Under the pieces are notes generated by a model. The model had not been told where the DNA came from, did no database searches, and saw only the letters and a list, made by a program, of their open reading frames with translations. Positions 6,820-15,351 of a DNA stretch of 39,673 nt are shown piece after piece; the first letter of the stretch is position 1; the number at the start of each line of letters is the position of its first letter. Origin of the DNA: RGIG3102 sp964369975 (GTDB lineage: Bacteria; Bacillota; Clostridia; Oscillospirales; Ruminococcaceae); assembly GCA_964369975.1 (NCBI GenBank), contig CAYJFZ010000014.1, positions 1 to 39,673 of the forward strand, in the 5' to 3' direction. Made by a program: the position numbers and the translations under genes.

Positions 6820-9800
6820 TTGATTTTAAAAGAAATCCAAAAGATGACAGAGTATAAAAGACTATTACAAGAAACTACGGAGTATAAAAACCCCATAGGC
6901 TTATTTGGTTTATCTAAAACACTTAGGGCGGCCTTTTTAACAGCTTTGCAAAAAGACAGCGATAAAACAATGCTCATAATCACAAAAGATGAAAGAAGTG
7001 CAACAAGGCTTTATGAAGATGTGAGCTTTTTTAGCGATGAATGTGAAATGCTGCCTTTAAGGGATATAAACTTAAGATTTGTTGAAAGTTTTTCAAGGCA
7101 GTATGAGTACGAAAGGCTGAAAGTTTTTAAAAATATACTTTCTAAAAATACAAAAATTGTTATAGCTTCTTTTCAAAGCGCCTTAATGTATACTATGCCA
7201 AAGAAAGAGTACATAAATAAAACATATACTATTAATTATAATGAAAAATATAAAATGCAAGAGCTAATGCTAAGATTAGTAGAAAGTGGCTATGTAAATA
7301 GAGAAATGGTTGAGGGCGTAGGTCAATTTTCAAAAAGGGGCGACATTCTTGATATATTCCCGCCCGGTGCAAATCATCCTATTAGAATAGAATTTTGGGG
7401 TGAAGTTATCGACAGGATGACCTTTTTTGATTTAGAAAATCAAAGAAGGCTCAATCAAGTAAAAACTATTGAAATAACTCCCACTAAAGAAGTGCTTTTT
7501 GAAGATGCAAAAAAGGCAAGTAAAGTCATAGAAGACTTTAAAAATACATTGAGTAAAAACAAAAAAGAGGCCTTTGAAAAAGCTATTGAAAAAGAGATGA
7601 TTTCACTTAGCCAAGACATTATTCCGCAAACAATGGATAAGTTTATAAACATAGCTTACAATGAAAAACAAACAGTGATAGACTACTTAGAAAACCCATT
7701 AATTATCTTTGATGATTATATGGAAATAACAAAGGAAAACGAAAGTTTTTCTTGGCAACACTCCGAGGACATAAAACAGCTTTTAGAAGAAAATGTCATT
7801 TCTGTTGGAATGCAAGAATACTTTGCGCCTTTATACGAATTGCAAAATTCGACAAAAAATATACCAAGTGTAATATTAGAAGACTTCATAAGAACTCTAA
7901 AAGATATAACGATTTCATCAATAATAAATGTAGAATGTAGCAATACTTCCGTATGGAGTGGAGAGTATGCTTTATTAAAAGAAGATATTGAATACCTAAG
8001 TAAAAACGGCTATAAAATTGCCCTTTTAGCAGGTACTAAAAAGAATGCAAAAAACTTAGCTCGTGATTTAGAGGACATGGGTTATTCTGCAAAATACATC
8101 TCGAAAACAGGGGAAGTTAGCTTTGCTCATATAGGAGTAATGGAAGGGCATACAAATCAAAGTTTTCAGCTGCCTCAGTATAAATTAGCCTTAATTACAG
8201 GCAAAAAACTAACTTCACAAACACTAAAGCGAAAAAAGCAAAAAGCAAAAAATGCGATAATTTCTTTAGAGCAAATAACAAAAGGCGACTATGTTATTCA
8301 CCAAAACTACGGTGTGGGTATCTATGATGGAATTCACACAGTAGCTATGCAAAATATAACAAAGGACTATATAAAAATAAAATTTAAAGGTGCAGACACT
8401 TTGTTTGTGCCAGTCACTCAGCTTGACTTAATTTCAAGGTATAATTTTGCCCAGCAAGATGAAAAAGTATCCCTTTCAAAGCTCGGCACTCAAAGCTGGG
8501 AAAAAACAAAGCAAAAAGCTAAAAAAGCAACGAGCGAAATGGCAAAAGAGTTAATTTCTCTTTATGCTCAAAGGCAAAAGGCGAAGGGCTTTAGTTTTTC
8601 TCAAGATACAGAATGGCAAAGAGATTTTGAGGCAAGATTTATCTATGATGAAACGGATGATCAATTACACAGTATAGCCCAAATTAAAAAAGATATGGAA
8701 TCTACTTTTCCTATGGATAGATTGCTTTGTGGCGATGTGGGAGTTGGTAAAACAGAGGTAGCGATAAGGGCAGCTTTTAAAGCTGTTATGGATTCAAAAC
8801 AAGTTGCTATTTTAGTGCCGACTACTGTTTTAGCCTGGCAGCATTTCAATACTTTTATGCAAAGGATGGAGTCTTTTCCTGTTAATATCCAACTACTTTC
8901 AAGATTTAGGACAACAAAGCAGAGAAACCAAACGATAAAAGATATAAATTCTGGAGTTTGCGATATAGTAATAGGCACGCACGCTTTAATACAAAAAAGT
9001 GTAAATTTTAAAAACTTAGGGCTTTTGGTAATAGATGAAGAACAGCGTTTTGGTGTAGCTCATAAAGAAAAATTAGTTGAGAGTTTTAAAGGTGTTGATG
9101 TTTTAACTCTTTCAGCTACTCCTATCCCAAGAACTTTAAGTATGGCTTTAAATGGCATAAGAGATATGTCGACAATCGAAGAGCCTCCAATTGATAGAAT
9201 ACCTATTGAAACCTATGTAAGTGAGTACGATGAGGGGATAATTAAATCTGCCTTAGTTAGAGAATTAAATCGCTCTGGTCAATGCTATTACTTACACAAT
9301 AGGGTGCAGACTATCGATGCTTGCGCAAATAAAATTAGAGATATGATTCCTGATGCGGTTGTAGCAGTAGCGCACGGGCAGATGGACGAAGCGAGCTTGT
9401 CTGGTGTGTGGCGCTCATTTATAAATGGTGAAATAGATATTTTAGTTTGTACTACTATAATTGAAACGGGCATAGATGTCTCAAACTGTAACACTTTAAT
9501 TATCGAAGACTCAGACAGCATGGGACTAAGCCAGCTTTATCAAATTAGAGGTAGGGTAGGCAGAAGTACAAGGAAGGCGTATGCCTATTTTACATTTAGA
9601 AAAAACAAGGTGCTTAGTGAAGTGAGTGTTAAAAGACTTAATGCTATAAAAGAGTTCACAAGTTTTGGCTCAGGCTTTAAAATCGCTATGCGAGACTTAG
9701 AAATAAGAGGAGCAGGTAGCGTTTTAGGCAAAACCCAAAGTGGCTTCTTAATGAGTATTGGCTACGACTTATATATAAAACTATTAAATCAAGCAATAGC

Positions 9801-10275
9801 CTTAGAACAAGGTCTTCCTACAAAACAAGAAAAAAGCGATTGTATCATAGATATTTCTATTGATGCCTTTATCCCGCAAAGCTATATTCCTTCACATCAA
9901 AATAGGATAGAGGCCTATAAAAAAATTGCAGTTATTGAAAAAGATGAGGATGTTAGCGATTTATTAGATGAGTTTATAGATAGATATTCAGATGTTCCAA
10001 AGAGTGTTATGGGCTTAATTGAAGTGTCCTTAATAAGAGTAAAAGCTGCGAATTTAAAAATAAAAGAAATAGTGCAAAGAAAAAATAGTATAGTATTTTA
10101 TTCTGATAATTTTGATGAAATGAACATAGTTAAATTTTTGCAAGAAACGAAGTATAAAACGATGATAAATTCAAAAGAAAAACCATATTTATCTGTTTTA
10201 GTACCAGAGGGAGAAGAAAATTTAAAAGTGATGAAAGAAATCATAGATTTGCTAAATTTTTGCAAGGAAAATTAA
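6820..10275 (+). CDS. mfd: Transcription-repair coupling factor Mfd
   Basis: 1151 residues, full length. Mfd removes RNA polymerase stalled at DNA lesions and recruits UvrA. Domains in order: UvrB-like N-terminal modules (residues ~1-350), CarD-like RNA-polymerase-binding domain starting near 485 (KGDYVIHQNYGVGIYDG), superfamily 2 translocase with Walker A GDVGVGKT (~640), DEEQRFG (~740), LSATPIPRT and motif VI QIRGRVGRS, and a C-terminal TRCF domain. The start codon is TTG: GGAGG at 6809-6813 lies six bases before it, whereas the first in-frame ATG (6844) has no such site. It follows pth in the conserved glmU-prs-pth-mfd order. Confidence 0.97.
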   Translation: MILKEIQKMTEYKRLLQETTEYKNPIGLFGLSKTLRAAFLTALQKDSDKTMLIITKDERSATRLYEDVSFFSDECEMLPLRDINLRFVESFSRQYEYERLKVFKNILSKNTKIVIASFQSALMYTMPKKEYINKTYTINYNEKYKMQELMLRLVESGYVNREMVEGVGQFSKRGDILDIFPPGANHPIRIEFWGEVIDRMTFFDLENQRRLNQVKTIEITPTKEVLFEDAKKASKVIEDFKNTLSKNKKEAFEKAIEKEMISLSQDIIPQTMDKFINIAYNEKQTVIDYLENPLIIFDDYMEITKENESFSWQHSEDIKQLLEENVISVGMQEYFAPLYELQNSTKNIPSVILEDFIRTLKDITISSIINVECSNTSVWSGEYALLKEDIEYLSKNGYKIALLAGTKKNAKNLARDLEDMGYSAKYISKTGEVSFAHIGVMEGHTNQSFQLPQYKLALITGKKLTSQTLKRKKQKAKNAIISLEQITKGDYVIHQNYGVGIYDGIHTVAMQNITKDYIKIKFKGADTLFVPVTQLDLISRYNFAQQDEKVSLSKLGTQSWEKTKQKAKKATSEMAKELISLYAQRQKAKGFSFSQDTEWQRDFEARFIYDETDDQLHSIAQIKKDMESTFPMDRLLCGDVGVGKTEVAIRAAFKAVMDSKQVAILVPTTVLAWQHFNTFMQRMESFPVNIQLLSRFRTTKQRNQTIKDINSGVCDIVIGTHALIQKSVNFKNLGLLVIDEEQRFGVAHKEKLVESFKGVDVLTLSATPIPRTLSMALNGIRDMSTIEEPPIDRIPIETYVSEYDEGIIKSALVRELNRSGQCYYLHNRVQTIDACANKIRDMIPDAVVAVAHGQMDEASLSGVWRSFINGEIDILVCTTIIETGIDVSNCNTLIIEDSDSMGLSQLYQIRGRVGRSTRKAYAYFTFRKNKVLSEVSVKRLNAIKEFTSFGSGFKIAMRDLEIRGAGSVLGKTQSGFLMSIGYDLYIKLLNQAIALEQGLPTKQEKSDCIIDISIDAFIPQSYIPSHQNRIEAYKKIAVIEKDEDVSDLLDEFIDRYSDVPKSVMGLIEVSLIRVKAANLKIKEIVQRKNSIVFYSDNFDEMNIVKFLQETKYKTMINSKEKPYLSVLVPEGEENLKVMKEIIDLLNFCKEN

Positions 10276-10369
10276 GTAAAATTCTTTTTTTTATCACAAA
10301 TAAGCATTACACTTATAGTATAAAGTTTTAGGATAGTTTGATTATAAAATTTTGCAAAGGAGTGTCAGT

Positions 10370-11395
10370 GTGAAAAAAGTTTTACCCTTCATTTTAATTA
10401 TTAGTGTTTTCTTGACCTCTTGCGCAAAAGAGAATGTAGAATACATCGCTTATATAGATGGCATAGAAGTGAGCAAAGAAGAGTTTTTATTAGCCCAATT
10501 AAGTGCTTATACAGCTGCTGATTTTATTATAAATTCAAACGGTGATATAGAAAAATACACCATTGAAGGAATTAACGCTGTTCAATGGATAAATAATGAA
10601 ACTATAAAAAATCTAAAAGTAAATCACTATATAAATCAAGAGTTTGATAATTTAAGTCTAACTTTAAGTAGTGAGGATGAAATAGCAATTGATGAAAAAG
10701 CCCAAACACAGTGGCAGTTTTATAAAGAACTTTGTGAATTAAACAATATAAGCTATCAAACATATTACGAATATGTAACAACTTCATATAAGCAAAATTT
10801 AATACTCACTTATATGCTAAATGAAGCCTTAGAAAAAACTTCTCTTATGAATGAAGAACAAGACATAGTAGATGAGAATATTTGTAAAGTGTATATTTTT
10901 ACAATAGACAGCTTAATTTTAGAAAAAATGCAAGACTTAGATAGGCAAGAAGATTTTGAAAACATTTTAAACATAGCTATTGAAAAAACAAATTCAGGCG
11001 AAAATTTTGTTGAAGTGATAAGGCAAACAGTCACTCAGATAAACGAAATTGTAAGTTTTGATTATTCATATAATAGAGTTGATGATTATATCACAGACTA
11101 TGTGTTCTTACACAGAAACGATGCAACGAATGAGTTTTTTGATATGCCTGTAAGGACGGCGAAATTCACTGTTAGTGAAAATAATGAGTATCGAATAATT
11201 TACAGAGCCCCAGCTTATGAAAGTGAAGATGAGTATGATATGTATCATCAAATGATAATTCATAATGAGTATTTTGATGATTTTGAAGAAGATGTGCTAA
11301 AAAAAGCAACTCAAAGCGAAATTGATACACATCCAAAACTTTTCACAGTATACTCTCCTATTAAAGTTAATATAAGAAAAAATGCACAGTGGTAA
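10370..11395 (+). CDS. SurA/PrsA-like lipoprotein, possible secretion chaperone
   Basis: 341 residues from the GTG at 10370, which has AGGAG (10358-10362) seven bases upstream; an in-frame TTG at 10352 precedes that site and is unlikely. The N-terminus is a lipoprotein signal (KKVLPFILIISVFLTSC), with lipidation expected at Cys18. The next region (YIDGIEVSKEEFLLAQLS) resembles the N-terminal helices of SurA/PrsA-type chaperones, followed by a long helical stretch. I cannot see a convincing parvulin PPIase domain; the remainder is acidic and ends in NIRKNAQW. Genes of this type often follow mfd in Firmicutes. Role in folding of exported proteins outside the membrane is inferred from fold and context only. 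Confidence 0.65.
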   Translation: MKKVLPFILIISVFLTSCAKENVEYIAYIDGIEVSKEEFLLAQLSAYTAADFIINSNGDIEKYTIEGINAVQWINNETIKNLKVNHYINQEFDNLSLTLSSEDEIAIDEKAQTQWQFYKELCELNNISYQTYYEYVTTSYKQNLILTYMLNEALEKTSLMNEEQDIVDENICKVYIFTIDSLILEKMQDLDRQEDFENILNIAIEKTNSGENFVEVIRQTVTQINEIVSFDYSYNRVDDYITDYVFLHRNDATNEFFDMPVRTAKFTVSENNEYRIIYRAPAYESEDEYDMYHQMIIHNEYFDDFEEDVLKKATQSEIDTHPKLFTVYSPIKVNIRKNAQW

Positions 11396-11417
11396 ACGAT
11401 GAGTTTGCCACTTTTTA
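11388..11417 (+). terminator. Terminator overlapping the stop codon of the lipoprotein gene
   Basis: Arms 11388-11397 (AGTGGTAAAC) and 11403-11412 with a GATGA loop and a T-rich tail. The TAA stop (11393-11395) lies inside the left arm, so ribosomes finishing translation would mask the stem until release. Confidence 0.8.
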
Positions 11418-11521
11418 TTTTGAATAATAGTTTTATAATATAATTTTTTATTATTTACTCTTATAATAAATACGCATTTTTGATTTACTATTTTGATATA
11501 AAAAAATCTTTTGCCTTTTGT

Positions 11522-11558
11522 AGTGATTTAATCACTTACAAACATCGAATAATATAAT
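11522..11558 (+). promoter_or_regulatory. Palindromic operator and -10 element upstream of the flavoprotein gene
   Basis: Perfect 15-base palindrome AGTGATTTAATCACT (11522-11536, a 7-1-7 inverted repeat) lies 16 bases before TATAAT (11553-11558) and covers the place of the -35. It resembles the palindrome before the osmC-family gene at 1611-1625. The 7-1-7 geometry is that of Fur/PerR family sites, but the bases are not the classical PerR box, so the regulator is left open. Confidence 0.5.
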
Positions 11559-11602
11559 ATAGTCTATTTAAAAGCTATTAACAAATTAAAAGGAGATAAA
11601 TT

Positions 11603-12469
11603 ATGAAAAATGAATTTGATATAATAATTATAGGCCTTGGCCCAGCAGGCGTTTCTGCCTGCCTTTATACACAAAGAGCTAATATGGACACGCTACTTAT
11701 AGGCTCTAAAAGCAACAGTCTTGAAAAGGCAGATGTAGTAGAAAACTACTATGGCCTAAGCCCATCTTTAAGTGGTAAAGAACTATTTGAAAACGGACTT
11801 TTACAAGTAGAAAATGTAGGCGCTACAATTTATGAAGACCAAGTTGTAGGTATTTCTTGGGACGGCTTGTACACAGTTAAAACTACTCAAAAAGAATTTA
11901 CAGCAAAGGCTGTAATCATAGCAACTGGCACGAAAAGAACAGCTTTAAGAATTGAAAATCTTGCAAAATACGAAGGTAAGGGCGTTAGCTACTGTGCTGT
12001 TTGTGACGGCTTCTTTTACAAGGATAAAAAAATAGTAGTAGTTGGCAATGGCGAATACGCACACGAAGAAGCAAAAGAGCTTTTAGAAGTAAGCAGTGAT
12101 GTAACTATTTTAACTAATGGTGAAAAAGCAAATAAAAAGCAAGGATTTAAATACGATGAAAGAAAAATTATTTCTTTACAAGGTGATGAAGTTTTAAGAA
12201 AAGTAGTGTTTGAAAATGATGAAAGTTTAGATATTAGCGGTATGTTTTTTGCAATAGGAACAGCCGGCGCTACTGACCTTGCTACAAAACTTGGAGCAGA
12301 GATAAAAAGCAACTCAATAGTAGTAGATGACTTAATGCAAACAAATCTTCCAGGGCTATATGCTGCAGGAGATACAACAGGCGGAGTGTTGCAAATAGCA
12401 AAGGCTGTGTATCAAGGTATGGTAGCAGGCACTTCAGCTCTTAAATTCGTAAGAGGGTTAAAAAAATGA
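11603..12469 (+). CDS. Thioredoxin reductase-like FAD/dithiol oxidoreductase, possibly not NADPH dependent
   Basis: 288 residues, slightly shorter than TrxB (~310). FAD site: IIIIGLGPAGVSAC (residues 7-20) and GLYAAGDTTGG (252-261). Redox-active pair: CAVCDGFF (Cys131, Cys134), as in thioredoxin reductases. The second dinucleotide fold reads VVVGNGEYAHEEA (145-157) rather than the usual GGGxSAxEEA, and the HRRxxxR motif that holds the NADPH 2'-phosphate is replaced by ILTNGEKANKK. This is the pattern expected of ferredoxin- or otherwise driven clostridial reductases (FFTR/DFTR type), so the donor may not be NADPH. The SD is AAAGGAG. The next gene overlaps its stop by four bases. Confidence 0.85.
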   Translation: MKNEFDIIIIGLGPAGVSACLYTQRANMDTLLIGSKSNSLEKADVVENYYGLSPSLSGKELFENGLLQVENVGATIYEDQVVGISWDGLYTVKTTQKEFTAKAVIIATGTKRTALRIENLAKYEGKGVSYCAVCDGFFYKDKKIVVVGNGEYAHEEAKELLEVSSDVTILTNGEKANKKQGFKYDERKIISLQGDEVLRKVVFENDESLDISGMFFAIGTAGATDLATKLGAEIKSNSIVVDDLMQTNLPGLYAAGDTTGGVLQIAKAVYQGMVAGTSALKFVRGLKK

Positions 12470-12678
12470 TAGAGCAAGGTATTTATAAACATTTTAAAGG
12501 CAACTTATACAAGGTGCTTTATATAGCAACTCATAGCGAAACTTTAGAAAAATTAGTGGTGTACAAGGCTTTGTATGGCGATGAGGGCATTTGGGTAAGG
12601 CCGATAGAAATGTTTTTAGAAGAAGTAAATTATGAAGGCAAAACAGTAAAAAGGTTTGTTTTTCAAAATAAGGCTTAG
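12466..12678 (+). CDS. DUF1653 domain protein
   Basis: 70 residues. Matches the small DUF1653 family over its whole length: YKHFKGNLYKVLYIATHSET, LVVYKALYGDEGIWVRP and the MFLEEV motif. Function is unknown; the fold is a compact beta-rich domain. The ATG overlaps the stop of the flavoprotein gene (ATGA), so the two are translationally coupled and co-expressed. It may just be a co-transcribed housekeeping protein; nothing in it suggests a redox centre (no cysteine). Confidence 0.85.
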   Translation: MIEQGIYKHFKGNLYKVLYIATHSETLEKLVVYKALYGDEGIWVRPIEMFLEEVNYEGKTVKRFVFQNKA

Positions 12679-13054
12679 AAATAATATCCTCATTTTAAAA
12701 GGAATAACGCAGATAATAAGCTTATTTTTATATTGTAAAATGCGTTTTAGCAAGAGTAATTGTTTACATTTCATACATTAATTTTACATCTATGTATGCT
12801 ATTATAAAGATAATTTAAAAATGGTATGTAAAAGTGTAATTATATTATGAAAGACAGGCTCTTATGAAAACAGAAAAAGGAAACTAAAAATAATAAATTT
12901 AAAACGATGCTTTAAGCAGCATCGTTTTTGTTGTTTTTTGTATTGAGTGTTTTAAATACATAGATAAATCAAGAGTAATAATTCCTTGCGAAAAAAATAC
13001 ACAAAAAATCTAAAAAATGCTCACAAATATTTGCATTTTTGTACAGTTTATCTG
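12679..13054. other. Non-coding stretch before the atp operon
   Basis: No gene of normal size. It contains three very short ORFs chained by ATGA overlaps (12821-12850, 12847-12867 and 12864-12887; 9, 6 and 7 codons), then a terminator at 12901-12929, then AT-rich sequence to the atp promoter. The first part could be a short leader or small-RNA transcript, but no convincing promoter with both boxes precedes it. Confidence 0.4.
12901..12929 (+). terminator. Rho-independent terminator upstream of the atp operon
   Basis: Arms 12901-12911 (AAAACGATGCT) and 12918-12928 followed by T-rich sequence. It lies 222 bases after the DUF1653 stop, far enough away that it may end an independent short transcript rather than only the flavoprotein operon. 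Confidence 0.8.
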
Positions 13055-13082
13055 TTGAATTTTTAATATATTATGCTATAAT
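13055..13082 (+). promoter_or_regulatory. Promoter of the ATP synthase operon
   Basis: TTGAAT (13055-13060), 16-base spacer, consensus TATAAT (13077-13082) with an upstream TG (extended -10). The first atp ORF starts 33 bases further on. Confidence 0.75.
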
Positions 13083-13115
13083 TTTAATTATAGAGCCGTT
13101 TTATTTGGAGGGCTT

Positions 13116-13391
13116 ATGGGTATCAACAAAAAAAACTATGAAGCTTTTAAATATATGAGTATCATCTTTCAACTCGGCATAAATGTTGTCGTTTCTTGTA
13201 TGCTCATAATTTTAAGTGTTTCTTGGTTGAAAAATAAGTTTGATTTAGGTGACTGGATTGTATATATAGGCGTAGTTTTGGCGATACTCACAGGCTTTGC
13301 CTCTTTTGTGAGCTTTTTTAAAATGGCGATGAAAGATGCAAAAAAGTCGCAAGAAGAATATGAAAATAATATAAAAGGGAAAAAGGAGTAA
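13116..13391 (+). CDS. AtpZ/AtpI-type small membrane protein
   Basis: 91 residues with two hydrophobic helices (about 16-37 and 43-67) and a basic, polar C-terminal tail. Size, topology and position as the first gene of the operon fit the AtpZ family, thought to form an ion (Mg2+/Ca2+) channel together with AtpI or to help c-ring assembly. Sequence similarity alone is weak at this length. GGAGG lies four bases before the ATG, a little close. It ends three bases before atpI. Confidence 0.7.
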   Translation: MGINKKNYEAFKYMSIIFQLGINVVVSCMLIILSVSWLKNKFDLGDWIVYIGVVLAILTGFASFVSFFKMAMKDAKKSQEEYENNIKGKKE

Positions 13392-13394
13392 ATT

Positions 13395-13793
13395 ATGCTT
13401 TCATCAATATTAAAAGATGATATTAAGAGTATAGGCGCTTCAAACTTAGGCCTAAATATAATAACTAATTTTGTGTTTTTATTTTTAGGTGAGTGGGACA
13501 TAACTGTCTTAATAGGTTCAGCTTTTGGCTATTTTTTATCTATGCTTAATTTTTATATGCTCTCAAAAGCAGTCGAAAAAGCAGTGGATAAAGACCCTAA
13601 AATAAGCCAAGGCTATATGCAGCAAAGTTACTTGTTTAGAATGTTAATTTTAGGCGTAGGGCTTTATATAACTGCAACTGTAAATAGTATCAACTGGATA
13701 AGTGCTTGTATAGCGTTATTTTTTACAAGAATATCCATTACGATAATTACACATTTAAGGAGAAAGGAGGAGCAAAATGGATTTAAGCATTAA
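13395..13793 (+). CDS. atpI: ATP synthase protein I (AtpI-like)
   Basis: 132 residues with four predicted membrane helices (NIITNFVFLFLG, VLIGSAFGYFLSMLNFYML, MLILGVGLYITATV, WISACIALFFTRISI). The GSxxGYxLSxLNFYxLSKxVE pattern is typical of AtpI, a non-structural assembly factor for the c ring in sodium- and proton-type enzymes. AAAAAGGAG precedes the start. Its 3' end overlaps atpB by 17 bases, and the atpB SD (AGAAAGGAGG) lies inside it. Confidence 0.8.
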   Translation: MLSSILKDDIKSIGASNLGLNIITNFVFLFLGEWDITVLIGSAFGYFLSMLNFYMLSKAVEKAVDKDPKISQGYMQQSYLFRMLILGVGLYITATVNSINWISACIALFFTRISITIITHLRRKEEQNGFKH

Positions 13794-14508
13794 CGGCCCT
13801 AAGATAATATTTGGCACAGCGGATGGTTTTCATATTAGTGAAACGGTTATAGTTAGCTGGTTGGTGGTATTATTAATATCGGTCGTTTGCATTTGGTTAA
13901 CAAAAGATTTATCAGTAGAAAATCCGAGCAAAAAGCAAGTCGTTGCAGAAAAATTAGTTTTGATGTTGCAAGGGCTTGTAGATGAAAACATGGGTGAGAA
14001 ATGGAGAGGTATAACGCCTTATATTGGTGCATTATTTTCTTTTAGTTTACTCTGTAGCTTATCAAGTTTATTAGGCTTTAGAGCACCCACAGCCGACTAT
14101 TCAACAACCTTAGCAATGGCACTTGTCACTTTTTGTATAGTGCAGATAACAAAATTCAAAGTAAATGGCTTTTTTGGCTATTTTAAAAGCTACACACAGC
14201 CCTTAGCACTAATCACACCGCTTAATGTAGTAAGTGAATTAGCAAATCCAATATCAATGTCATTTCGTCATTTCGGTAACTTATTAGCAGGCTTAATTAT
14301 AAATGTTTTGCTTTATGGAGCACTTGCTTCTTTGAGTACTTTTATACTACAAATTGTACCGATAGCTTTCATTCAGTCATTGCCGTTATTCCAAATAGGT
14401 CTACCGGCGGTATTATCATTATACTTTGATATTTTCACAAGTTTTATGCAGGCATATATTTTCTGTATGTTGACAATGGTATTTACATCTATGGCAGCAG
14501 ACGGATAA
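13777..14508 (+). CDS. atpB: ATP synthase subunit a
   Basis: 243 residues. Membrane subunit that forms the ion half-channels against the c ring. The essential arginine is Arg164 in SMSFRHFGNLLAG, and the TPLNVVSELANPIS stretch before it is the conserved helix-4 entry. Five to six hydrophobic helices are visible. The start overlaps atpI and is preceded by AAAGGAGG. Together with the c subunit at 14560 it should form the sodium-type channel. Confidence 0.96.
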   Translation: MDLSINGPKIIFGTADGFHISETVIVSWLVVLLISVVCIWLTKDLSVENPSKKQVVAEKLVLMLQGLVDENMGEKWRGITPYIGALFSFSLLCSLSSLLGFRAPTADYSTTLAMALVTFCIVQITKFKVNGFFGYFKSYTQPLALITPLNVVSELANPISMSFRHFGNLLAGLIINVLLYGALASLSTFILQIVPIAFIQSLPLFQIGLPAVLSLYFDIFTSFMQAYIFCMLTMVFTSMAADG

Positions 14509-14559
14509 TAAATAACAAACAAAAAATAATTAATATTTTAATTTATGGAGGAACATATT

Positions 14560-14814
14560 ATGGAAAGAGCAATAGTTTTAGCAGCATCAGCAATAGGTGC
14601 AGGTCTTGCGATGATCGCAGGTATTGGCCCTGGTATTGGTCAAGGTTATGCAGCAGGTAAAGCAGCAGAAGCAGTAGGTAGACAACCAGAAGCAAGATCA
14701 ACAATTATGTCAACAATGCTTTTTGGTGCAGCGGTTGCTGAATCAACAGGTATCTATTCACTTGTTATTGCAGCTATCTTATTATTCCTAAACCCATTAG
14801 TAAACATGCTTTAA
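14560..14814 (+). CDS. atpE: ATP synthase subunit c, sodium-binding type
   Basis: 84 residues, two-helix hairpin. The start is the ATG at 14560: GGAGG (14547-14551) lies eight bases upstream, while the in-frame ATG at 14545 overlaps that SD and would have none. Residues of the Na+ site known from Ilyobacter tartaricus are all present: Gln28 in PGIGQGYAAGK, and Val59, Glu61, Ser62, Thr63 and Tyr66 in VAESTGIYS. The sequence is very close to that family. The ring should therefore translocate Na+ rather than H+ under physiological conditions. It is the third structural step of the operon after atpI and atpB. Confidence 0.96.
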   Translation: MERAIVLAASAIGAGLAMIAGIGPGIGQGYAAGKAAEAVGRQPEARSTIMSTMLFGAAVAESTGIYSLVIAAILLFLNPLVNML

Positions 14815-14847
14815 TATTCACTTTAAAAATTAAGAAAGGGGTATTAC

Positions 14848-15351
14848 ATGGAATTTTTAGATATTGTTGGTATTGATTTATATACGATGGTGCCGATATG
14901 GATTAACTTAGTCATCTTGTATTTTATATTAAAAAGATTTTTATATGGACCAATCACAAAGATTTTAGCTGAAAGAGAAAGCCAAGTAAGTGGCATCTAT
15001 GATGATGCAAGAAAAGCTAATGAATCAGCAAAAAATCTTGAAGATGAGTACACACAAAAATTAAATACTGCAAGAGATGAAGCATCTTCAATTATAAAGC
15101 AAGCTACAGAGTATGCAAAGAAAAACGAAGAACAAATTATTCAGCAAGCGAATGATCAGGCAGGACAAATCATTCAAAAAGCAAATGCGCAAATAGAACA
15201 AGAAAGAAAGAAAAGCTATGAAAATATCAAATCAGATATTTCTGAGCTTTCAGTTTCAATAGCCCAAAAAATTATTCAAAAAGAAATCAACGCAAAAGAC
15301 CATGAAATCTTAATTGATCAATTCATTGAAAATGTGGGTGAGGCAAAATGA
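14848..15351 (+). CDS. atpF: ATP synthase subunit b
   Basis: 167 residues: one N-terminal membrane helix (MVPIWINLVILYFILKRFLY) and a long charged amphipathic helix rich in Ala, Gln, Lys and Glu, as in the peripheral stalk dimer. SD AAAGGGG lies upstream. The stop overlaps the delta-subunit start (ATGA). Confidence 0.95.
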   Translation: MEFLDIVGIDLYTMVPIWINLVILYFILKRFLYGPITKILAERESQVSGIYDDARKANESAKNLEDEYTQKLNTARDEASSIIKQATEYAKKNEEQIIQQANDQAGQIIQKANAQIEQERKKSYENIKSDISELSVSIAQKIIQKEINAKDHEILIDQFIENVGEAK

